64,000 bases of DNA. Origin: an uncultured Candidatus Melainabacteria bacterium (GTDB taxonomy: Bacteria > Cyanobacteriota > Vampirovibrionia > Gastranaerophilales > Gastranaerophilaceae). Below, piece by piece: positions 8,326 to 16,920 of the stretch. The notes below the pieces were generated by a model. The model was not told where the DNA came from and made no database searches. It saw only the letters and a program-made list of their open reading frames with translations. The position numbers and the translations under genes were made by a program. The first letter of the stretch is position 1. Each line of letters begins with the position of its first letter. Location: assembly GCA_934718275.1 (NCBI GenBank), contig CAKUZD010000003.1, forward strand, positions 1 to 64,000. The letters run 5' to 3'.

Positions 8326-9570
8326 ATGGCAAAATTTCGGTATAGTGCATTAAAAAATAATAAAGAAATTGTAAGTGGTGAAGTAGAAGCTTTAGATTAT
8401 CGTCAAGCACGTGAAAAAATTCGTCAGTTGGGTTTTTTACCTACAAAAGTTTATACAGAAGAATTTATTGATGAGCAACAAAATACTTCTGTTGAAAATA
8501 TAGGAATACAAACAAAAGGTAAAAAGATAACAAGGCTTAGTTTGCAAGAAAAAATAATGTTTACATCTAAGCTTGAGGTTTTATTGGCTTCCGGAATTCC
8601 AATTTTGGAGGCTTTGCATATTGTTGAAGCTAATACCCCTAAAGAAAAATTAAGGATAATGTGCAAAAATTTACAAGAAGCTATTATGAATGGAGCAACT
8701 TTTGCAGAAGCTCTTTCTGCCTTGTACGGAAATGTATTTGGGCCTGTTTATATTGGGTTAGTTACGACAGGAGAAACTTCCGGTGAGTTAGATATAACCT
8801 TAGGACGTATGCTGATTTTGTTACGGAAGGAAGAAAGAATAAAAGATAAAATAAGAAGTGCTTCAATTTATCCTGCAATTTTGATAGCTGGTGGCACTGC
8901 GCTTTTAATTTTATTTTCAACTAAGATTTTTCCGGCTTTTCTTGCTGTTTTGCAATATAATGCTGCTGATATTCCTATATATTCACAAATGTTGATAGGT
9001 TTTTGTGAGTTTGTAGGACAATTTTGGTGGTTGCTATTGATGGGAATTGGCGCTTTTTTTGGTGCGCTTTCCGTATTGTTCCAAAATCCTTTCTTGAAAG
9101 CAAAATTGGATGCGTTTGTTTTAAAAGTTCCTGTTCTTTCTAATTTTATTCGATATATAAATTTGTCAAACTTTATGACAGTTTTACGCATATCTTATGA
9201 TGCCGGTGTGCCTATTGTTTCAGGACTAGAACTTTCAAATAAAACTGTAGGTAATTATACTATTAAGAAAAAAGTTTTTCAGGTTATAAGCTTAGTAAGA
9301 AATGGGCGTTCTTTATCAGAATCTTTTGAAATTACGGATGCAATTCCTCAAGAGCTTGTAACTATAGTCGCTACCGGCGAAAAATCCGGAACATTAGGTA
9401 AAATGTTTAAAGATGCGGCAGATGTTATAGATAAAAAACTGGATATGACGATAGATACATTAACAAGATTGTTTGAACCGACTTTAATTATTATCATGGG
9501 GATTGCTGTCGGTTTTGTTGCTATAGCTTTTTATCAACTGTATACAGCAGCATTAGGTTCTTTGTTGTAA
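8326..9570 (+). CDS. Type IV pilus/type II secretion inner-membrane protein (PilC/GspF family)
   Basis: This 414-residue protein matches the PilC/GspF platform family, which anchors the assembly ATPase and helps extract pilin subunits from the inner membrane. The N-terminal motif KFRYSALKNNKEIVSGEVEA and the ARExIRQLGFLP block are typical. Two F domains follow, each with a GE(K/T)SG(T/E)L-type motif (TTGETSGELD and ATGEKSGTLG), separated by hydrophobic segments. Length is typical. No pilB, pilT or pilD neighbour is present, although prepilin-like genes occur at 15.8 and 42.3 kb. No good Shine-Dalgarno is visible, only GGGTAG. Confidence 0.92.
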   Translation: MAKFRYSALKNNKEIVSGEVEALDYRQAREKIRQLGFLPTKVYTEEFIDEQQNTSVENIGIQTKGKKITRLSLQEKIMFTSKLEVLLASGIPILEALHIVEANTPKEKLRIMCKNLQEAIMNGATFAEALSALYGNVFGPVYIGLVTTGETSGELDITLGRMLILLRKEERIKDKIRSASIYPAILIAGGTALLILFSTKIFPAFLAVLQYNAADIPIYSQMLIGFCEFVGQFWWLLLMGIGAFFGALSVLFQNPFLKAKLDAFVLKVPVLSNFIRYINLSNFMTVLRISYDAGVPIVSGLELSNKTVGNYTIKKKVFQVISLVRNGRSLSESFEITDAIPQELVTIVATGEKSGTLGKMFKDAADVIDKKLDMTIDTLTRLFEPTLIIIMGIAVGFVAIAFYQLYTAALGSLL

Positions 9571-9730
9571 ATTTTAGCAATTTAAAGAAGTAGATATGAG
9601 ATATGAAAGTCTATTCTATAAAAACAAGAGATTATGACCAAAACAAAGTTTTAGTAAGAAGAAATAAACTCTTGCAATCAGTACCTATTAAAAGATTTTA
9701 ACACTGAAAAATATTTAGGTGAAAATTAGA

Positions 9731-11137
9731 TTATATCTTATTTTTATTAAACCAATTAATAAATTTATCTAGAAATCCATCATCTTCTTGAACGTCAGTA
9801 TTTTGTAATTTTTCTAATTTATGTTGGATTTTGGAATATTCAGGACTGCCTTTACCTATTTCTAAGAATTTTTCGTAACATTCAATTGCAGCTGATTTGT
9901 TTTTTAATTTATCATAAGCTTCACCTAATTTTTTTACTGTTAAAGCATTTCTTTTATCTAAATGGTAAAGTTTTAACAAATATTCGGCTTGCATTCTATA
10001 GTCCCCAATGTTTTCTCTGAATTCAGCCAATTTTTCTAATGATTTTTTATCGTTTTCATCAAGTTTAGAAATTCTTTCATAAAATTCCATGGCATGGTTC
10101 TTATCGCCGGATTCTTCTAATAATACAGCTAACGTATTAAGTAATTCCAAATCGTCATTTTTTATTTGATATGCGTTTAAGTATTCATTAATTGCGATAT
10201 CTTTATTTCCTCTGACAATATTATATTTGCCCCAATTTATATGAGCATTATAGTCGTCATTTTTTTCTTCATAAATTAATGCTCGCATTTGATATGTTAA
10301 TGGAGAGTTTTTCTCTAATTCATCAAATTTGTTAACGCATTCCAATGCTTTTGTAAAGTCTTTTGTCATGTAATAATATTGTGCTTTTAGGGAATGGAAT
10401 TGTGCAATATGTCCATATTGTTCTTCCATTTTTTCAAGTTTTTCAATTGCTTCACCTTTTTTGTTCATGTCAAGTAAACATTTTACTTTTGTAAGTTCAT
10501 CAGAGGTTATTTCTATTGCTTTTTCAGGATTTCCATTTTTTAAATATAAATCAGCCAACGTTTCCTTTATATTATTTGTGTCAAATCCTGATTTTCTAGC
10601 TCTTTCAAGAACTTCAATAGCACTGGGCATAGCATCTTCTTTTAGATAAAGATTTGCAAGTCTGGCATAAACATCTTCATGAGTTCCTTCGTGGTCAATA
10701 ACTTTTAAATACTCATCAATTGCTTTTACATTGTTATTTGTTTGTTCATATAGAGTTCCGAGAACAAATCTTGCTGAAAGCATTTCTTTATCTTCTTGGG
10801 CAGAATTTACAGCTTTTTTATAATCATTAATAGCATGTTCCAATTGGTGTTCTGCTGTGTGCATATTCCCTCTGTAAACATAATATTTAAATCTGTCTGT
10901 AGTGACGTAAATATCCATTAATTGCTCATAAGCAAGAATATTTGTAGCATCAAATTCAAGAATTTTTGTATAAAAATCAGCAGCTTCTTCTTTGTTGTCA
11001 AGTAACATAGCAAGGTGTCCTAAGCGTTCTAAGATGCTCAAATCTTTAGGATTTCTGTCATGAAGTTTTTTATATTCTTCATAGGCTTGTGTATATTGTT
11101 CGTTGTCTTCATATTGTTCTGCTGTTTGTAAACTCAT
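9731..11137 (-). CDS. Tetratricopeptide-repeat protein
   Basis: The 468 residues consist almost wholly of TPR units, roughly ten, with the usual A/G-x-x-Y/L-x-x-A spacing (for example YKKLHDRNPKDLSILERLGH, and AIECYEKFLEIGKGSPEY near the end). There is no signal peptide or membrane segment, so it is probably a cytoplasmic scaffold. No catalytic domain is attached. AAGGAG supports the start. It lies 70 nt downstream of pth on the same strand and could share its transcript. The specific partner cannot be told. Confidence 0.85.
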   Translation of the reverse strand: MSLQTAEQYEDNEQYTQAYEEYKKLHDRNPKDLSILERLGHLAMLLDNKEEAADFYTKILEFDATNILAYEQLMDIYVTTDRFKYYVYRGNMHTAEHQLEHAINDYKKAVNSAQEDKEMLSARFVLGTLYEQTNNNVKAIDEYLKVIDHEGTHEDVYARLANLYLKEDAMPSAIEVLERARKSGFDTNNIKETLADLYLKNGNPEKAIEITSDELTKVKCLLDMNKKGEAIEKLEKMEEQYGHIAQFHSLKAQYYYMTKDFTKALECVNKFDELEKNSPLTYQMRALIYEEKNDDYNAHINWGKYNIVRGNKDIAINEYLNAYQIKNDDLELLNTLAVLLEESGDKNHAMEFYERISKLDENDKKSLEKLAEFRENIGDYRMQAEYLLKLYHLDKRNALTVKKLGEAYDKLKNKSAAIECYEKFLEIGKGSPEYSKIQHKLEKLQNTDVQEDDGFLDKFINWFNKNKI

Positions 11138-11207
11138 TTGGAACTCCTTAATTTAATACTTTAATTTAATTATATATAAAAAATGTTTATATCAATAATC
11201 TTTGTGG

Positions 11208-11753
11208 CTAATTGAATTTATTTTGAGCTTTTTGAATGTCATTAGAAAGGTAAAATTCAATAGCATCATCTGCTTTTTTTAATACTTCTTTAAGTGTATC
11301 AAGTTGCTCTTTTGGAAAATTTTGTAATACATAGTTTTCAGAAGGAATGTTTGGTTGAGGTCCAATTCCTATTTTAAGCCTGTCAAATTCTTTTGTTCCA
11401 ACATGTTTAATAATAGATTTAATTCCGTTGTGTCCCCCGTCAGAACCATTTGCTCTAAAACGTATTCTGCCTAAATCAAGAGCTATATCATCATATATTA
11501 TTAAAATATCTTTAATATCAATTTTATAGTAATCCATTACGGCTCTAACGGCTTCTCCTGATAAATTCATAAAAGTTGTTGGTTTAATATAAATTATGTC
11601 GTTTGATTTTGCAAGAAAACATTTAAGTTTATTTTCTTCTTTGAATGAGAAGTTATTGTCTAAAGCTAATTTGTCTAACACCATAAAACCTGCATTATGT
11701 CGTGTAAAACAGTATTTTTCTCCAATATTTCCAAGTCCTGCTATTAATTTCAT
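11208..11753 (-). CDS. pth: Peptidyl-tRNA hydrolase
   Basis: Pth cleaves peptidyl-tRNAs released from stalled ribosomes. The 181-residue product has the catalytic TRHNAGF block, PTTFMNLSGEAV, YDDIALDLG and GGHNGIKSI, so the usual Asn, His and Asp residues are in place. The first signature normally reads GLGNPG. Here it is GLGNIG, an Ile in place of the conserved Pro. Length is slightly short (usual 185-195) with a compact C terminus. AAAGGA precedes the ATG. Confidence 0.95.
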   Translation of the reverse strand: MKLIAGLGNIGEKYCFTRHNAGFMVLDKLALDNNFSFKEENKLKCFLAKSNDIIYIKPTTFMNLSGEAVRAVMDYYKIDIKDILIIYDDIALDLGRIRFRANGSDGGHNGIKSIIKHVGTKEFDRLKIGIGPQPNIPSENYVLQNFPKEQLDTLKEVLKKADDAIEFYLSNDIQKAQNKFN

Positions 11754-11875
11754 ATTATTTTATCCTTTATATTTATTATTTTAACGTAAATAAATATTAC
11801 CATACCTGTTTGCCATGCTTTCGCTTAACAAAATGATAAAAAACATTTATTTTAAAAATACTTAAAGGTGAGGAT

Positions 11876-12445
11876 ATGATTATGAAAAACAAACCAATAA
11901 TTCAAGAAAAAAGTTCAGAAAAAGTTGCAAAATTTTTAGATAAGAATTCTTTGCATAAAAAAGATTTTGCAGAAATGATAGGAGTTACATTGTCTTATGT
12001 TTATAACTTGATAGATAACTCAATTGCTTTTTCGACAAGAAGTACTACGTTAGAAAGAATTGCGACTGTTATGGAAATTGAACCTGAAGAATTTGAGGAA
12101 TACAAAATTCCGCAAGAACCAATATTAATTGATGATTCAATCGAATTTTTTAAAAGTATAATGAAAGAAAAAGGAATGTCTGTTGTTAATTTTTTGAAAG
12201 CTTTTCCTCGAAAGAAACGTTTAGACGTTGTGGACATGCTTAGAGGTGCATTACCAATTCCAATAGATTTTAAGGAGTTGACAATGATTGCACAAGTTTT
12301 GGATTTAAATAAAGATGATATATATTCCATGTGGGAAAAACGTATGAAACAGGTGTTAGAATTGAATGGCATGAACATATATTCCAATGCTGCTTTGGTT
12401 AATTCCATGTTTGATTGTGCTAAAAAATATATTCATTTGAAGTAA
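11876..12445 (+). CDS. Cytoplasmic protein with two XRE-type helix-turn-helix regions
   Basis: The product is 189 residues and not assigned to a named family. Residues 28-72 fit a Cro/CI-type HTH (KKDFAEMIGVTLSYVYNLID followed by TLERIATVMEIEPEEF). A second, similar region spans about 95-155, with MSVVNFLKAFP and KELTMIAQVLDLNKDDIYSM. Tandem XRE modules suggest DNA binding, possibly with an internal pseudo-dimer. ATG 11876 and ATG 11882 are both possible. AGGTGAGG sits slightly better for the second. Monocistronic with a strong terminator. Targets unknown. Confidence 0.7.
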   Translation: MIMKNKPIIQEKSSEKVAKFLDKNSLHKKDFAEMIGVTLSYVYNLIDNSIAFSTRSTTLERIATVMEIEPEEFEEYKIPQEPILIDDSIEFFKSIMKEKGMSVVNFLKAFPRKKRLDVVDMLRGALPIPIDFKELTMIAQVLDLNKDDIYSMWEKRMKQVLELNGMNIYSNAALVNSMFDCAKKYIHLK

Positions 12446-12447
12446 AA

Positions 12448-12484
12448 ACAAAAGCCCAACTATTAATTTGGGCTTTTGTTTTAT
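12448..12484 (+). terminator. Terminator after the HTH gene
   Basis: ACAAAAGCCCAA (12448-12459) pairs perfectly with TTGGGCTTTTGT (12468-12479) and runs into TTTT. Confidence 0.9.
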
Positions 12485-12535
12485 GCATATAAATTAATAG
12501 TAAAAAATAAAAACAAAAAAAATAATAAAAAACTG

Positions 12536-12564
12536 TTGACATTAAATTTTTTTCTTGTTACTAT
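12536..12564 (+). promoter_or_regulatory. Sigma-70 promoter of tRNA-Lys
   Basis: TTGACA (12536-12541), a 17-nt spacer and TACTAT (12559-12564) lie 35 nt upstream of the tRNA. Confidence 0.75.
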
Positions 12565-12599
12565 AAAACCACAGACGAAATGAATAGCAAATTTAACTT

Positions 12600-12672
12600 G
12601 CGCTTGTAGCTCAGCAGGTAGAGCACTCCCCTTTTAAGGGATAGGTCGCGCGTTCGAATCGCGCCAAGCGCA
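12600..12672 (+). tRNA. tRNA-Lys (anticodon TTT)
   Basis: The cloverleaf has acceptor GCGCTTG/CAAGCGC, D-arm GCTC...GAGC, anticodon loop CTTTTAA (TTT) and T-loop TTCGAAT. CCA is not encoded, unlike the tRNA-Glu gene in this window. It has its own promoter and terminator. Confidence 0.96.
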
Positions 12673-12709
12673 AAATAAAAGGAAGGTATCCCCTTCCTTT
12701 TATTTTTTT
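12673..12709 (+). terminator. Terminator of tRNA-Lys
   Basis: AAATAAAAGGAAGG (12673-12686) pairs with CCTTCCTTTTATTT (12692-12705), followed by TTTT. Confidence 0.9.
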
Positions 12710-12817
12710 ATAGTTTCTTGAAACTTTTTGGGGTGGGGTGTAAAATTTTTTTATGTAACTTTTATTTGAAAATAGTTTTGAATTATGTATTTCTTCAATG
12801 ATGGTTTTGTTAATTGC

Positions 12818-12846
12818 TTTACATTCGTGTTTTTCAATTATATAAT
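12818..12846 (+). promoter_or_regulatory. Sigma-70 promoter of glyS
   Basis: TTTACA (12818-12823), a 17-nt spacer and a perfect TATAAT (12841-12846). The leader is about 24 nt with AAAGGG before the ATG. No T-box structure is visible. Confidence 0.75.
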
Positions 12847-12876
12847 TGAAGTACAGTAGAATTAAAGGGTATTATT

Positions 12877-14925
12877 ATGAGCAAATATTTATTAGAAATC
12901 GGATGTGAAGAACTCCCATATAAATTTATTCCTTCAGCTATTCAGCAGTTGAAAAACGGATTTGAAAACTTTTTAAATACTAACAAAGTTTCTTTTGAAA
13001 AAGTTGATGTTTATGCAACTCCAAGACGTCTTGCGGTTATTGTCTCAGGGCTTGAGAAACAAAGTAAAGATGAAGAAAAAATAGTTAAAGGACCTATTAA
13101 AAGAGTTGCTTATGATGAAAGTGGAAATTTAACTAAGGCCGGAGAAGGTTTTTGTAAAAAAAATGGAATTAACCCGGAAAGCTTGTATATCGAAAATGAT
13201 TATATTCATGCCAAAATTGTTATTAAAGGGAAATCTATTGTAGAATTGTTAAAAGATAATGTTTCTTCAATTGTATTGAAGCTTCAAGGATCTCACTTTA
13301 TGAGATGGGCAGAAAATGACGTTAAATTTTCTCGCCCTATAAGATGGATTGTTTCTATTCTTGATAGTGATGAAGTTAAAATTAAAATTATTGATAAAGA
13401 AAGTTCAAATGTTTCTCGTGGTCACAGGTTTGCCAAAGAAAAAGAAGCTATAATTACTTCTCCTGATGATTATATTGAAATTATGAGGAAACACAATGTA
13501 ATTGTTAATCAAGAAGAAAGAAAACAATTAATTGTTGAAAAAGCAAAAGAAGAAGCTGCGAAGTTAGGTGCAGAACCTTATTATACTGAAGATTTGTTGG
13601 AAGAAGTTACATTTATTACGGAGTATCCGGTTCCTGCAGTTTGTGAATTCTCTACAGAATATTTGAAATTGCCGGAAGAATTGGTTGTTACCGTTATGGC
13701 TGTTCATCAAAGATATTTTGCATTATACAAAGAAGGCAAGTTGATTAACAAATTTATAACCATGACAAATTACTTGGGTAATAATTTTGAAAATATTGCG
13801 GCAGGTAATGTAAGAGTTATTAAGGCACGTCTTGATGATGCCGTATTTTTCTTCAATGAAGATACTAGAAAACCTCTTGTTGATTATGTCGAAGATATTA
13901 AAGGAATTACGTTCCAAAAAGGTATGGGGTCAATGTATGATAAGGCTCAAAGACTTGTTAAGTTGTCAAAATTTATGGTTGGGAGTAATCCGACTGTTGA
14001 AAGAACAGCTTTATTAGCAAAAGCTGATTTGGCAACAAAATTAGTTTTTGAATTTACGGAACTTCAGGGATTTATTGGAGCTGATTATGCCAGGGTTTCT
14101 AAAGAGCCAGAATGTGTTTGTGAAGGAATTAAAGAGCATTATTTCCCTCTAAACGCTGATGGAGAAATTGCTAAAACAATTGAAGGTCAAATTGTTGGAA
14201 TTGCTGATAAAATTGATAATATTTGTGCAGTGTTCGCTGAAGGTAAAAAGCCTACAGGTTCTTCTGATCCGTTAGGTGTACGCCGTGCCGCATTGGGTAT
14301 TATCAGAACAATTTTAGCAAATAATTTGAAAATTGATTTGGCAACCCTAGTAAATGAAGCTTTGCTGTTATTACCAATTTCAACAGAAGGCACAGGTTTT
14401 GTTGATAAAATGAAAAAAGCTGCAGGCTCTTGTGTAAACAGAGTCTCCGGAAAAGTAACGGATGAAATTTATGATTTCTTTATTCAAAGATTGATTATTT
14501 TCTTATCTGAAAAATACCCGAAAAATGTATTGGAAGCATGTGCTGCAAACAAAAATCCGCTTGTTGATTTAACCGATTACATTAGACGAGTTGAAGTTGT
14601 TGCAAAATTAAACTCACCTGCATTGTTAGAAAGTGCAAATAGAGTTCTCAGAATGTTAAAAGAAGATAGTAAAAAATCTGTTAACAAGGCTCTATTTAAA
14701 GAATCCGCAGAGAGCATGCTTTTAACCCAAATTGAAACAGTTTCTGAAGATTTGGACTATGAGGCTTATTTGAAGCAATTAGAAGAAATTAATCCTTCTG
14801 TTGAAAAGTTCTTTAATGATGTTTTGGTAATGGATAAAGATGAAAATGTTAAAGAAAACAGGCTTGCTTTATTAACGTTACTCAAGTCTAAATATGCTTA
14901 TTTAGCTGATTTTAGCAAATTATAA
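12877..14925 (+). CDS. glyS: Glycine--tRNA ligase beta subunit
   Basis: This is the beta subunit of the bacterial-type alpha2-beta2 glycyl-tRNA synthetase, which mainly binds tRNA. The 682-residue protein opens with YLLEIGCEELPYKFI. It has the TPRRLAV motif, SRPIRWI, the central VMAVHQRYF block and an HD-like domain (GIADKIDNICAVFAEGKKPT, SDPLGVRRAALGI). Length is typical of the family. The catalytic alpha subunit glyQ, often adjacent, is not next to it or elsewhere in the window. It is transcribed alone from its own promoter. Confidence 0.96.
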   Translation: MSKYLLEIGCEELPYKFIPSAIQQLKNGFENFLNTNKVSFEKVDVYATPRRLAVIVSGLEKQSKDEEKIVKGPIKRVAYDESGNLTKAGEGFCKKNGINPESLYIENDYIHAKIVIKGKSIVELLKDNVSSIVLKLQGSHFMRWAENDVKFSRPIRWIVSILDSDEVKIKIIDKESSNVSRGHRFAKEKEAIITSPDDYIEIMRKHNVIVNQEERKQLIVEKAKEEAAKLGAEPYYTEDLLEEVTFITEYPVPAVCEFSTEYLKLPEELVVTVMAVHQRYFALYKEGKLINKFITMTNYLGNNFENIAAGNVRVIKARLDDAVFFFNEDTRKPLVDYVEDIKGITFQKGMGSMYDKAQRLVKLSKFMVGSNPTVERTALLAKADLATKLVFEFTELQGFIGADYARVSKEPECVCEGIKEHYFPLNADGEIAKTIEGQIVGIADKIDNICAVFAEGKKPTGSSDPLGVRRAALGIIRTILANNLKIDLATLVNEALLLLPISTEGTGFVDKMKKAAGSCVNRVSGKVTDEIYDFFIQRLIIFLSEKYPKNVLEACAANKNPLVDLTDYIRRVEVVAKLNSPALLESANRVLRMLKEDSKKSVNKALFKESAESMLLTQIETVSEDLDYEAYLKQLEEINPSVEKFFNDVLVMDKDENVKENRLALLTLLKSKYAYLADFSKL

Positions 14926-14974
14926 AGAATTGTAAACAATCTTTGTAAAAAAGTAAATTATTTTTTTCAGGATA

Positions 14975-14992
14975 CTTTACAATGGTGTAAAG
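14975..14992. promoter_or_regulatory. Perfect 7-bp inverted repeat upstream of the 15.0 kb gene
   Basis: CTTTACA (14975-14981) and TGTAAAG (14986-14992) flank ATGG. It sits 44 nt before the next start codon, where it could be an operator or a 5'-leader hairpin. Confidence 0.4.
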
Positions 14993-15035
14993 AAGGTAAT
15001 TAAAAAAATAATAAATAATTAGTAGGAGTCAACTC

Positions 15036-15338
15036 ATGTTGGAACGATTGAAAAATCTTAAAATAGTAAAGACATTCGGGGAACAAATTAACCCAAAATT
15101 TCGTTGGTTAAATTTTATGAACCGTAATGTGAACAAAGCTGATTACATAAGTATGGTTAGTGGAGTTGACGAATTAAAATCAAGTTCTGACGAACGTAAG
15201 CTGGAAGCAATGGTCAGAGAACAACTTAAGGCTGAATTCCCGAATATCGAGAGTATGAAGTCTTATGAACTTCTAGTGGATGCAGTAATCCACAATTACA
15301 AGAAGAAACAGCTTCAAGCTATGGATGAGATGGAATAA
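15036..15338 (+). CDS. Hypothetical protein
   Basis: No family was recognised in these 100 residues. They are highly charged and predicted mostly helical (ERKLEAMVREQLKAEFP), with no signal peptide or membrane segment. TAGGAG 8 nt before the ATG gives a confident start. The gene is followed by a terminator and is preceded by an inverted repeat that could regulate it. A small cytoplasmic protein is the most that can be said. Confidence 0.7.
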   Translation: MLERLKNLKIVKTFGEQINPKFRWLNFMNRNVNKADYISMVSGVDELKSSSDERKLEAMVREQLKAEFPNIESMKSYELLVDAVIHNYKKKQLQAMDEME

Positions 15339-15369
15339 TTTAATAACTCATCAAATTAAATAAAAGATG

Positions 15370-15393
15370 GCACCTCTTGGGGTGCTATTTTTG
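15370..15393 (+). terminator. Terminator after the 15.0 kb gene
   Basis: GCACC (15370-15374) pairs with GGTGC (15381-15385), followed by TATTTTT. The stem is short. Confidence 0.6.
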
Positions 15394-15399
15394 TTGTAT

Positions 15400-15800
15400 T
15401 AAGTGTTGTATGAGATTCTTTGCTTTGCTCAGAATGACCATGATTATTGTGCTCTCGCCCTTTAGGGGAGAGAGAGTAGGCGTTTGAGCAACGCGAATTA
15501 CGCATACGAGAGAGGGGCTTGACTTGATTCAGAGTCTATCAATTATATTCTCTCCCTCAATTAGGGAGAGTTAGAGAGGGTAAACTAACAATACTCATAT
15601 ATAATTATTCAGCTGGATTGTTTCGCACTCGCTCACAATGACAGTAAAACCTTATTGCCTTATCGCCTTAACGCTTTATCGCCCTATTGCCTTATTGCCC
15701 ATTTTACGATTTCACTAACAAGTTATTGTTCATTCCGCTATCGTGGCATTGTAGAACCTCTCACCTACTTTTAAGGTACTGTTCGCCTTCAACTAACAAT
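15400..15800. repeat. Mosaic of dispersed repeats, non-coding
   Basis: The units, in order, are: ATTCTTTGCTTTGCTCAGAAT hairpin (about 15415-15435); CTCTCGCCC...GGGGAGAGAG (about 15452-15475); CATACGAGAGAGGGG (15503-15517); CTCTCCCTCAATTAGGGAGAG (about 15551-15571); ATTGTTTCGCACTCGCTCACAAT hairpin (about 15618-15640); and a run of CTTATTGCC/CTTATCGCC words (about 15652-15700). The hairpin and the CTTATTGCC run recur in the same order at the start of the window. The ATTCT hairpin and CATACGAGAGAGGG recur at 43.1-43.25 kb. No reading frame is supported. Confidence 0.75.
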
Positions 15801-15817
15801 GACTTTTTCTGTAATAA

Positions 15818-16519
15818 TTAAAATCGAACCGGATAGTCTTTTGGTATTTTCCAATTGTTTTCTTGAATTACTGCTGTGCAATACTGTTTATGGCCTGTTT
15901 TTGTACAGCCGTATGAACCGGATTTTAAATCAAGTGTATTTCCAGAATGCCATCTGTATGGTTCTAATCCTTTATTTTTATGATATTCCCAACCTATTTG
16001 TGGCGAATTGGACATGAATGCAAACAAAAAAGAATCTTTTCCTAATATTTTAGTTGAATTAGCGATTGAAGTAATATCGGAGAATTCTTCTTTTAAAGCT
16101 TCATATTTTTTTGCATAAGGAAAATAGTTGTATGTTGTGCCGGCTCTGCGCATAAGAACCATGCTTCCATCTGTAAAATATATTAGTACAAAATTGTTGT
16201 TATCAATTTCAACTTTTAAAGTTTGTAAATAGGGCTCAAGATATTTTTTAAACCATTCAACATTATTATCATTGTCATTTCCGTCAGTTCTTATTCCATA
16301 TTCCCATGTAGAAAAATCGCCATTATCAAGTTCAGATTGTTTGAGAGCTTGGTTCATTGTTGAATAAAATTTTTGAAGCCTGGTTTCAACATCTTGTCTT
16401 TTGTAGTGTTGGATAAGTGCAGGCAAAGTTAAAGCTGCGACAACACCTATAACTCCAAGTGTAATGAGAATTTCTGCTAACGTGAATGCAGTTTTTGATT
16501 TCAAATTTTTTACCAACAT
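15818..16519 (-). CDS. Prepilin-like (type II secretion/type IV pilin leader) protein
   Basis: This 233-residue protein begins with a short basic leader and the prepilin motif AFTLAEILITLGVIGVVAA, a membrane helix with Glu at position +5 of the mature protein. The residue before the cleavage site is Ala instead of the usual Gly. The rest is a globular pilin-like domain (QKFYSTMNQALKQSELDNGD, TDGSMVLMRRAGTTY). It probably ends up in a pilus or pseudopilus after cleavage by a prepilin peptidase, which is not in the window. GAGG supports the start. A good promoter lies upstream, between this gene and a divergent XRE gene. It is related to the 42.3 kb product. Confidence 0.85.
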   Translation of the reverse strand: MLVKNLKSKTAFTLAEILITLGVIGVVAALTLPALIQHYKRQDVETRLQKFYSTMNQALKQSELDNGDFSTWEYGIRTDGNDNDNNVEWFKKYLEPYLQTLKVEIDNNNFVLIYFTDGSMVLMRRAGTTYNYFPYAKKYEALKEEFSDITSIANSTKILGKDSFLFAFMSNSPQIGWEYHKNKGLEPYRWHSGNTLDLKSGSYGCTKTGHKQYCTAVIQENNWKIPKDYPVRF

Positions 16520-16558
16520 TAATACCTCAACTATTTAATCTGTAGTTTATATATTTAT

Positions 16559-16587
16559 CTTATACATTATAGATAAAATAAAGTCAA
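16559..16587 (-). promoter_or_regulatory. Sigma-70 promoter of the 15.8 kb prepilin-like gene
   Basis: On the minus strand TTGACT (16582-16587), a 17-nt spacer and TATAAG (16559-16564). The -35 box is only 17 bp from the start codon of the divergent XRE gene, so a regulator bound here could affect both genes. Confidence 0.65.
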
Positions 16588-16604
16588 GGTTATAAATTTA
16601 AACT

Positions 16605-16823
16605 ATGGATGAAAAAGAGTTGTTAAAAACGTTTGGGTTTAATGTGAAAATAGAACGCTTGCGCCAAAAAATATCTCAAGAAAAATTGGCGGAAAGTTTG
16701 AATGTTAGTTCTGTATATATTTCTAATGTTGAAAGTGGAAAACATAATATTTCTTTAGTTAATGCTTTAAAATTTTCACGATTTTTTAATCTGCCTGTTG
16801 AGTATTTTATCCAAGAGAAATAA
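16605..16823 (+). CDS. Small XRE-family transcriptional regulator
   Basis: This 72-residue protein is a single Cro/CI helix-turn-helix: VKIERLRQKISQEKLAESLN, then the recognition region SSVYISNVESGKHNISL and ALKFSRFFNLPVEYF. No effector domain is present. It is divergent from the prepilin-like gene, with 85 bp between start codons, and lies 97 bp before the 5'-nucleotidase-like gene. It plausibly regulates one or both, and itself. No clear Shine-Dalgarno precedes the ATG. Confidence 0.85.
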   Translation: MDEKELLKTFGFNVKIERLRQKISQEKLAESLNVSSVYISNVESGKHNISLVNALKFSRFFNLPVEYFIQEK

Positions 16824-16920
16824 AAAATTTGCTATTGTATTTATAACTTTTGTAAACCTTTTATTAATTTTTAGCAAAAATTGTTTTTAGGGATTTTAAT
16901 ACCATGGGGGATTTAAATTA

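Noticed and set aside
9603..9701. 32-codon plus-strand frame beginning MKVYSIKTRDYDQ
   Set aside because: Only a weak AAGAAG upstream, no promoter, no terminator and no recognisable motif. Could be a remnant, but support is too thin.
12001..12408. 135-codon frame antisense to the HTH gene
   Set aside because: The plus-strand frame has a ribosome-binding site, two HTH regions and a terminator. The antisense one has none of these.
15652..15700. CTTATTGCC-like words considered as a CRISPR or other regular array
   Set aside because: Units are 8-10 nt, degenerate and without unique spacers. They belong to the dispersed repeat. No CRISPR repeats or cas genes occur in the window.
15799..16017. 72-codon plus-strand frame in the repeat-rich region
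   Set aside because: It is antisense to the prepilin-like gene and lacks a ribosome-binding site.
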